Assembly (NCBI RefSeq): GCF_019049325.1
Contig: NZ_JAGMUO010000128.1
Span: forward strand, 210,775-274,774
Direction: 5' to 3'
Source: Streptomyces sp. AC512_CC834
GTDB lineage: Bacteria > Actinomycetota > Actinomycetes > Streptomycetales > Streptomycetaceae
DNA length: 64,000 nt
The notes beneath the pieces were generated by a model that saw only the letters and a list, made by a program, of their open reading frames with translations, was not told where the DNA came from and searched no databases. The position numbers and the translations under genes are program-made. Of the stretch, positions 58,267-64,000 are shown in pieces. How positions within the stretch are numbered: position 1 is the first letter of the stretch; every line of letters starts with the position of its first letter.

Positions 58267-60573
58267 GTGGCTACCTTCCTGTATCGCATGGGCCGTGCCG
58301 CCTTCGGGCGGCGCCGACTCGTGGCACTGCTGTGGGCGGTGATCCTCGGCGCGGCCGGGGCCGGCGCGCTCACGGCGCCGGCCGCCGGCGACGGCGACAC
58401 GTCCTTCATGCCCGGCATCGAGGCGCAGCGGGCCTTCGACCTGATCGGGGAGCGCTTCCCGGGCTCCGACGCCGACGGGGCGAACGCACGGGTCGTGTTC
58501 ATCGCCCCCGACGGCGAGAAGGTGACCGCCGCCGACCGCCGCTCGGCCATCGACGCGTTCGTGGCGGACGTCGGCGACGGGCCGCAGGTCGCCACCGCCG
58601 TGAACCCCTTCACGGCCGACGCGGTGAGCGAGGACGCCTCCACGGCGTACGCCACCGTGACCTACAAGGTCAAGGCCGACGACCTGACCGACGCGGGCCG
58701 GACCGGACTGGAGGAGGCCGTCGACGAGGCCCGCGACTCCGGCCTCACGGTGGAGGTCGGCGGCAGCGCCCTCGCCTCCCAGCCGGCCGCCGGGGGCGCG
58801 GCGGAGGCGATCGGCATCGGGCTCGCCGCCGTCGTTCTGCTGATCACGTTCGGCTCCCTGGCAGCGGCCGGGCTCCCGCTGCTCACCGCGGTGATCGGTG
58901 TCGGTATCAGCATGTGCGGGATCCTGGCGCTCGGCAGCGCGCTGGGGCTGTCCATGACGACCGGCACGCTCGCCTCGATGCTCGGCCTCGCCGTCGGTAT
59001 CGACTACGCGCTGTTCGTGGTCTCCCGCTACCGGGAGGAGCGGGAGAACGGCCACGAGGCACGGGAGGCGGCCGGTCTGGCGGTCGGTACGGCCGGTTCC
59101 GCGGTGGTCTTCGCCGGTGCCACCGTCGTCATCGCGTTGGCCGGACTCTCCGTCGTCGGCGTGCCGATGCTGACGAAGATGGGCCTGTGTGCCGCGGGTG
59201 CGGTCGTCGTGGGCGTCCTGGTGGCGCTGACCCTGGTGCCCGCCCTGCTCGGGATGTGGCCGAACGCCGTCCTGTCCCGCAAGACACGAAAGCCCCATAA
59301 GGCGTTGACGTCCCGTAAGGCATTGACGTCCCGTAAGACGCGGAAGGCCCGTAAGGCAGGGAAGCGGGGCACCGGCGTCTCCGGTGAGCGCCGGACCGGT
59401 GGCGCGGACAACGGCGGCACCCGGTGGGCCCGGTTCGTGCTGCGCCGTCCCGTGACCGTGCTGCTGGCCTGCGTGGCAGGCCTGGGCGTACTCGCGCTGC
59501 CCGCCGCCGACCTGCAACTGGGCATGCCGGGCGACGAGGCCAAGCCGGTCTCGACGACGGAACGGCGCGCCTACGACGCGCTCGCCGACGGTTTCGGCCC
59601 CGGTTTCAACGGCCCGCTGACCATCGTCGCGGACGTCGCGGACGCCTCCGATCCCGAGGGGGCCGCGTCGGTGATCGCCGCGCGGATCGGGGACACGGAG
59701 GGTGTCGTGTCCGTCTCCCCGCCCCGGTTCAACGCCGACGGCGACACCGCGCTCTTCTCGGCGGTCCCGGCCACCGCTCCGAACGACGAGCGCACCAAGG
59801 ACCTCGTGCAGACCATCCGGGCGGAGCGCCCCGGTCTGGAGAGCGACACGGGCGCGGTCTTCGAGGTGACCGGCAGCACGGCGATGAACATCGACGTCGC
59901 CCAGGCGCTCCAGGACGCCCTCGTGCCCTACCTCGCCGTGATCGTGCTCCTCTCCCTCGCCCTGCTGATGCTGGTCTTCCGGTCCGTACTGGTGCCGGTC
60001 AAGGCCGCCTTCGGGTTCCTGCTGTCGGTACTGGCGTCGCTTGGCGTGGTGGTGGCGGTCTTCCAGTGGGGCTGGGGCGCCGGGCTGCTGGGCGTCGAGC
60101 AGACCGGTCCGATCATGAGCCTGATGCCGATCTTCCTGGTGGGCATCGTCTTCGGCCTGGCCATGGACTACGAGGTCTTCCTGCTGTCCCGCACCAGGGA
60201 GGCGTACGTCCGTGGTGAGCGGCCCGCGCAGGCGGTCGTCAGCGGTTTCCGGCACAGTGCCCGCGTGGTCGCCGCCGCCGCGGTGATCATGATCGCGGTG
60301 TTCTCGGGTTTCGTCGGTTCCGGCGAGTCCATGATCAAGACCATTGGTTTCGGCCTGGCCGTCGCTGTGCTCTTCGACGCGTTCGTCGTCCGGATGGCTC
60401 TGGTGCCCGCCGTCCTCGCCCTGCTCGGGGACAGGGCGTGGTGGCTGCCCCGATGGCTCGACAGGCTGCTGCCCCACGTCGACGTCGAGGGCGCCGGGCT
60501 CACCGAGCAGGCGCTGCCCGTCCCGGGGCCCGCAGCCGGGGACACCCGGCCGCACGCAACGGTCCGCACCTGA
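58267..60573 (+). CDS. MMPL-family RND-like exporter
   Basis: 768 residues from GTG 58267. Two halves, each with an extracytoplasmic domain and five to six membrane helices. Characteristic phrases: GIDYALFVVSRYREERENGHE (about 244-264) and its counterpart AMDYEVFLLSRTREAYVRG (about 633-651), carrying the Asp-Tyr pair of the proton relay. It should export lipids or lipophilic compounds by proton motive force. A basic linker between halves (about 340-373; KALTSRKALTSRKTRKARKA) is encoded by 21-bp tandem repeats. Divergent from TetR. Confidence 0.87.
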   Translation: MATFLYRMGRAAFGRRRLVALLWAVILGAAGAGALTAPAAGDGDTSFMPGIEAQRAFDLIGERFPGSDADGANARVVFIAPDGEKVTAADRRSAIDAFVADVGDGPQVATAVNPFTADAVSEDASTAYATVTYKVKADDLTDAGRTGLEEAVDEARDSGLTVEVGGSALASQPAAGGAAEAIGIGLAAVVLLITFGSLAAAGLPLLTAVIGVGISMCGILALGSALGLSMTTGTLASMLGLAVGIDYALFVVSRYREERENGHEAREAAGLAVGTAGSAVVFAGATVVIALAGLSVVGVPMLTKMGLCAAGAVVVGVLVALTLVPALLGMWPNAVLSRKTRKPHKALTSRKALTSRKTRKARKAGKRGTGVSGERRTGGADNGGTRWARFVLRRPVTVLLACVAGLGVLALPAADLQLGMPGDEAKPVSTTERRAYDALADGFGPGFNGPLTIVADVADASDPEGAASVIAARIGDTEGVVSVSPPRFNADGDTALFSAVPATAPNDERTKDLVQTIRAERPGLESDTGAVFEVTGSTAMNIDVAQALQDALVPYLAVIVLLSLALLMLVFRSVLVPVKAAFGFLLSVLASLGVVVAVFQWGWGAGLLGVEQTGPIMSLMPIFLVGIVFGLAMDYEVFLLSRTREAYVRGERPAQAVVSGFRHSARVVAAAAVIMIAVFSGFVGSGESMIKTIGFGLAVAVLFDAFVVRMALVPAVLALLGDRAWWLPRWLDRLLPHVDVEGAGLTEQALPVPGPAAGDTRPHATVRT

Positions 60574-60670
60574 CCCGGCTCGACACCCGGCGGGCCGTGG
60601 AACCGTGTCCGACGGCTTCACGGCCCGCGTCTGTCACGATGTCACCCCAGCCCACTCGGAGAAGCGCGCG

Positions 60671-61864
60671 ATGAGCACACCCTGGCAGCGCCGGGCGGCG
60701 AGCCGTCCCCGGACCACCGAGGCCGTCACCGTCGCGACCGTCCTCGCGCTGGCCCTCTCCGGCTGCTTCCTCTCCTACGGGGTGATGTCGGGGCCGCCGC
60801 CGCTGTGGCCCGGCATCACCCTGTCCGCGCTCGCCTGCGCGGCACTGCCCCGGCGCCGCAGCGCGCCCTTCCGGGTGCTGGCGGTGACCGCGCTGTGCGT
60901 GGTGGCCGTGTCCGCGCTGGGCCACCTCATCACGGCGATGACCATGGCCCCCCTCATGGTCGCGCAGTACTCCGCCAGTCTGCGCGCCGAGCGCCGGGCG
61001 GCCTGGTACGGAGCGCTGGTGGTCACCGTGGCCCTGGTCGGCTCCGGTCTCTTCCACACCGAGCTGCGGCACCAGTGGCTGATCGGTCTGGTCAATCCGG
61101 CGGCCTGGGTCCCGTTGTCCGCGGCCCTCGGCAGCTACGTACGCGTCCGCCGCGAGTACGCCGCCGCCCGCACCGAACACATGGCCCGCGAACGCGAGGA
61201 GGAAGCCCGGCACCGCGTCGTCCAGGAACGGATGCGCATCGCCCGCGAACTCCACGACGTCGTCGCCCACCACCTCACCCTGGCCAACGCCCAGGCGGGA
61301 ACCGCCACCCACCTCGCCCGGTCGGCCCCCGATCAGGCGTACGAGATCCTGAGCAGACTGTCGGAGACCACCGCCGCGGCCCTGCGTGAACTCAAGTCCA
61401 CCGTCGGCCTGCTGCGCCAGGACACCGACAGCGAAGACGGGCTGGCCCCCGCGCCGGGCCTGGACCGGCTGCCCGACCTGGTGGCCGCCTGCGCGGCGGC
61501 CGACCTTGCCGTCACCGTCACCGTGGAGGGGGACCCGCAACCGCTCACGCCGGGGCTCGACCTGACGGCGTACCGCATCGTCCAGGAAGCCCTCACCAAC
61601 GTCACCAAGCACGCCGGTTCCCGCACCGCGAGGGTCCGGCTCGCCCACACCCCCCACTTCCTGACCCTCACGGTCACCAACGACACCGGCACCGCCCGCC
61701 CCACGCTCCCGCCCGGACCCGACCACGGCTTCGGGCTCCTCGGCATGCGCGAGCGCGCCCTCGCCGCCGGGGGCAGCCTTCACGCCGGGCCCCGCCCGGA
61801 AGGCGGCTTCGAAGTCTCCTGCACCCTCCCCCTTCACGGCCACGACGAAAGCACGGCCCCATGA
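60671..61864 (+). CDS. Two-component sensor histidine kinase (NarL-type, HisKA_3)
   Basis: 397 residues. N-terminal sensor region with about four to five membrane helices (about 20-150), then the H box RIARELHDVVAHHLTLANAQ with phospho-acceptor His195, and a HATPase domain with EALTNVTKHAGSRTARVRL (N box) and GFGLLGMRERALAAGGSLHAG (G box). Senses an unknown membrane or extracellular cue. Its stop overlaps the response-regulator start (ATGA), so the two are co-translated. Confidence 0.9.
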   Translation: MSTPWQRRAASRPRTTEAVTVATVLALALSGCFLSYGVMSGPPPLWPGITLSALACAALPRRRSAPFRVLAVTALCVVAVSALGHLITAMTMAPLMVAQYSASLRAERRAAWYGALVVTVALVGSGLFHTELRHQWLIGLVNPAAWVPLSAALGSYVRVRREYAAARTEHMAREREEEARHRVVQERMRIARELHDVVAHHLTLANAQAGTATHLARSAPDQAYEILSRLSETTAAALRELKSTVGLLRQDTDSEDGLAPAPGLDRLPDLVAACAAADLAVTVTVEGDPQPLTPGLDLTAYRIVQEALTNVTKHAGSRTARVRLAHTPHFLTLTVTNDTGTARPTLPPGPDHGFGLLGMRERALAAGGSLHAGPRPEGGFEVSCTLPLHGHDESTAP

Positions 61865-62544
61865 CCATCCGCGTCCTGCTCGCCGACGACCAGGCACTGT
61901 TGCGAGCCACCTTCCGCATCCTGATCGACTCGGACCCCGGCATGACCGTCGTCGCGGAGGCCACCGACGGTCAGGCGGCGATCGACCTCACCCGCGCCCA
62001 TGAGCCGGACGTGGTCCTCATGGACATCCGCATGCCCGGCACCGACGGCCTGACCGCGACCTCCGACATCTGCTCCCAACCCGAGCTGACGGCCACCCGC
62101 GTCCTGATCCTCACCACGTTCGAGAACGACCAGAACGTCGCCAAGGCCCTGCGCGCCGGCGCCAGTGGCTTCCTCGGCAAGGACGTGAGCCCGGACGTTC
62201 TGCTGACCGGCATCCGCACCGTGGCCGCCGGCGAGTCCCTGCTCTCCCCCACGGCGACCCGGGCCCTCATCACCCGTTTCCTCGCCACCCCCGACAGCGG
62301 TGCCCCACTCGCCCCGCCCGAACGGCTCGCCACCCTCACCGAGCGCGAACGCGAGGTCATGTCCATGGCCGCCCACGGCGGGTCCAACGCCGATATCGCG
62401 ACCCAGCTCGTGGTCAGCCCCCTGACCGTGCGCAGCCACATCCAGCGCGCCATGACCAAACTCCACGCACGCGACCGGGCCCAGCTCGTCGTCATCGCCT
62501 ACCAGAGCGGCCTGGTGCAGCCGCCCCCACGGGGTGACGCCTGA
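61861..62544 (+). CDS. LuxR-family response regulator
   Basis: 227 residues. Receiver domain with Asp9/Asp10, phospho-acceptor Asp55 (VVLMDIRMPG), and Lys in GASGFLGKDVSPD. C-terminal LuxR HTH at about 155-215: LTEREREVMSMAAHGGSNADIATQLVVSPLTVRSHIQRAMTKLHARDRAQ. Partner of the upstream kinase. The 3' end overlaps the convergent HATPase gene by 46 bases, so the two transcripts may interfere. A target may be the adjacent MMPL gene. Confidence 0.92.
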   Translation: MTIRVLLADDQALLRATFRILIDSDPGMTVVAEATDGQAAIDLTRAHEPDVVLMDIRMPGTDGLTATSDICSQPELTATRVLILTTFENDQNVAKALRAGASGFLGKDVSPDVLLTGIRTVAAGESLLSPTATRALITRFLATPDSGAPLAPPERLATLTEREREVMSMAAHGGSNADIATQLVVSPLTVRSHIQRAMTKLHARDRAQLVVIAYQSGLVQPPPRGDA

Positions 62545-62975
62545 CGGGCCGTCGCGCACTCGGCCCACACCGTCTTGCCGGGGCCGAGGCGGTCGCGTAC
62601 GCCCCAGTCCACGGCGAGCGTGTCGACGAGAAGCAGGCCGCGGCCTCCGTCCTCCTCCGGGTCGGGCGCCGACCGCACCGGCCGCGCGGGATGGGTGTCG
62701 GTCACCTCGATCCGGACGACGCCCCGGCCCTCGTCGTTGCGCAGGAACAGCGCGAAGTCCCGTCCCGGGACGCGGCCGTGAAGAACGGCGTTCGAAGCGA
62801 GTTCCGCGACGACCAGGACAGCCGTGTCGTGCGCATCGGTGCCGTGCGGGTGGCCCCACTCGGTGAGTTGATGCGCGGCAAGCAGCCGGGCCAGGCGCGC
62901 ACCACGCCGGGTGGCGGAGAAGCGCTGGGCGAAGGTACGGGCCTGCGTGGGGCTTTGTGTGCGTGGGGCTGACAT
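62499..62975 (-). CDS. ATP-binding protein (RsbW-like HATPase_c)
   Basis: 158 residues from ATG 62975 with AGGGTGG upstream. HATPase motifs: VVAELASNAVLHGRVPGRDF (N box, about 57-76) and EEDGGRGLLLVDTLAVDWGV (G box, about 111-130). Same compact class as the protein at 33526. In streptomycetes these genes commonly sit divergent from XRE/DUF5753 regulators, as here (63117). The last about 15 residues, ASPRGGGCTRPLW, come from the antisense of the response-regulator gene and are probably not functional. Confidence 0.83.
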   Translation of the reverse strand: MSAPRTQSPTQARTFAQRFSATRRGARLARLLAAHQLTEWGHPHGTDAHDTAVLVVAELASNAVLHGRVPGRDFALFLRNDEGRGVVRIEVTDTHPARPVRSAPDPEEDGGRGLLLVDTLAVDWGVRDRLGPGKTVWAECATARQASPRGGGCTRPLW

Positions 62976-63116
62976 GACGGCCACCCTGCTGGGAGGCGGG
63001 AGCCCATCGGCAGGTCCGTCGCCGATACAGATCACGCTGTACTGATTCACGCACTGGACCGGGGCGGTCGCTGTACGTGACGATACGGTCCGACGGCACA
63101 GGGGAAGGCGGCTGCG

Positions 63117-63932
63117 ATGGCGACGGACAATGGCGGAGGCGGCACCTGTGAACCGGAGTTCTCGGACAGTCTGAAGACGTTCGGCGCGGTCCTCAAGGCT
63201 CTGCGGGAGGAATCCCGCCTGACGCAGGAGCAGTTCGCCCCGCTGGTGCGCTACTCGGTCGCGTACATCGCCAAGATCGAACAGGGCAAGCGATTCCCGC
63301 CACGGGACCTGCTGGACCGGTCGGAGGAGGCCCTGGGCGCGGTCGCGGGGCGGGTGCTGGGGGCGGCGGCGAAGAGTCTGACCCGGAAGGCGGGGCTGGC
63401 GTCCTGGTTCCGGCAGTGGGCGGGGATCGAGGAGGAGGCAATCTCGCTGTATGCGTATGAGAGCCGTGTCACTCCGGGGTTGTTGCAGCCCGAACCCTAC
63501 ATTCGCGCCCTCTTCGACCGGTACCTCCCTCCCCTCACTGAGGAGCAGTACGAACGACAAGTGGCAGCACGGTTGGCCAGACAGCAGCTTCTCGTCGAAC
63601 GCCCCAACACGACGTTCAGCTTCGTCATCGAACAAGCGTTGCTGGAGCGTCGCATGGGAGGGACTGCCGTAACGAAGGCCCTCCTCGACCACCTGATCGC
63701 AGTCGGCCAATACCGCAACGTAGAGCTCCAGGTCATGCCCCTACTCCAAGAGGAACACTCCGGCTTTGAGGGCGAGATGTACCTCGCCGAGACGGTCGAT
63801 CACCGCTGGGTCGGTTACGTTGAGGGTCACGGCACCAGCATGCTCATCAGCGACCCGAAATCGGTAAGTCTCATGCTCCAACGCTATGGCAAGATGCGCT
63901 CGCAGGGTGCGACACGAAGTCGCTCCGGGTAA
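63117..63932 (+). CDS. XRE-family regulator with DUF5753 domain
   Basis: 271 residues. HTH at about 20-75 (FGAVLKALREESRLTQEQFA; YSVAYIAKIEQGKRFPP). DUF5753 from about 95: YAYESRVTPGLLQPEPYIRALF, FSFVIEQALLERRMGG, NVELQVMPLLQEEHSG, and YVEGHGTSMLISDPKSVSLMLQRYG. Second copy of the module at 18461. Unlike that one, no overlapping DUF397 gene is evident, though the window ends soon after. Confidence 0.9.
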   Translation: MATDNGGGGTCEPEFSDSLKTFGAVLKALREESRLTQEQFAPLVRYSVAYIAKIEQGKRFPPRDLLDRSEEALGAVAGRVLGAAAKSLTRKAGLASWFRQWAGIEEEAISLYAYESRVTPGLLQPEPYIRALFDRYLPPLTEEQYERQVAARLARQQLLVERPNTTFSFVIEQALLERRMGGTAVTKALLDHLIAVGQYRNVELQVMPLLQEEHSGFEGEMYLAETVDHRWVGYVEGHGTSMLISDPKSVSLMLQRYGKMRSQGATRSRSG

Positions 63933-63936
63933 GTAA

Positions 63937-64000
63937 GTGCAGTTGAGTGATGGGGAGTTGGTGAAGCTGGACTTCGGGCCTGTGTCCGGGCCCGTTCCCG
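63937..64000 (+). CDS. Possible start of a further small gene (cut by window edge)
   Basis: A GTG four bases after the regulator stop opens a frame reading VQLSDGELVKLDFGPVSGPVP to the window end. The spacing suggests a co-transcribed gene, where DUF397 would be expected, but the 21 visible residues do not match that family. Low confidence. Confidence 0.25.
   Translation, partial: MQLSDGELVKLDFGPVSGPVP

Overview
The window is high-GC actinobacterial DNA, almost certainly a Streptomyces chromosome. Supporting signs are the codon bias, GTG/TTG starts, many 1-4 base start/stop overlaps, and lineage-typical families: DUF5753 regulators with DUF397 partners, DUF5999, DUF6299, DUF6099, a SepF-like SflB protein, and a second nuo cluster without a diaphorase module.

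Layout. 1-7005: 3' end of a nuo operon (nuoD end, then nuoH-J-K-L-M-N, translationally coupled). About 7000-18500: a mosaic of relics and mobile DNA. It holds a YdeI/OmpD-like gene relic, an IS5-family (ISL2-type) insertion with 3-bp target duplication, the last 37 nt of an RNase P RNA gene acting as a likely attachment core, a xis-like gene and a tyrosine integrase, a TetR/ketopantoate-reductase-like pair, a polymorphic-toxin relic with a small downstream ORF, an IS630-family insertion sequence, and a 577-bp cassette with IS630 ends that carries an unrelated gene. A secreted ricin-type lectin protein follows. 18270-19315: DUF397 and its XRE/DUF5753 regulator. 19765-22298: glucarate-type catabolism (KDG dehydratase and a sodium symporter). 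22475-24673: small actinobacterial conserved proteins.

24769-33350: a cluster fitting aerobic anthranilate/salicylate-type degradation through CoA thioesters: RidA, acyl-CoA dehydrogenase, aryl-CoA ligase, PaaX-like regulator, sulfotransferase, a fused monooxygenase/old-yellow-enzyme protein and an enoyl-CoA hydratase. Three GTGAC-N4-GTCAC-like sites mark its promoters. 33526-37775: anti-sigma-type ATPase, argF, arcA and a cation/proton antiporter. 37827-41905: hen1-pnkp RNA repair operon. 42062-45775: LLM oxidoreductase, DUF6099, a MazG-like/AAA ATPase pair and a SepF-like protein. 46007-51913: a large FAD/Fe-S oxidoreductase, a membrane protein, a ClC channel and a K+ channel. 51989-55583: MerR regulator with a MerR-class promoter, then a cobalamin-riboswitch-controlled cbiMNQO cobalt transporter. 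55588-60573: DHA2 MFS pump, TetR and MMPL exporter. 60671-64000: two-component system, HATPase and an XRE/DUF5753 regulator.

No tRNA, rRNA or CRISPR array was recognised. All calls come from reading the sequence and recalling families; no database search was run. The items most worth following are the RNase P attachment core, the IS630-ended passenger cassette inserted exactly at a stop codon, the in-frame repeat at the start of the monooxygenase gene, and the shared operator-like sites of the CoA-thioester cluster.
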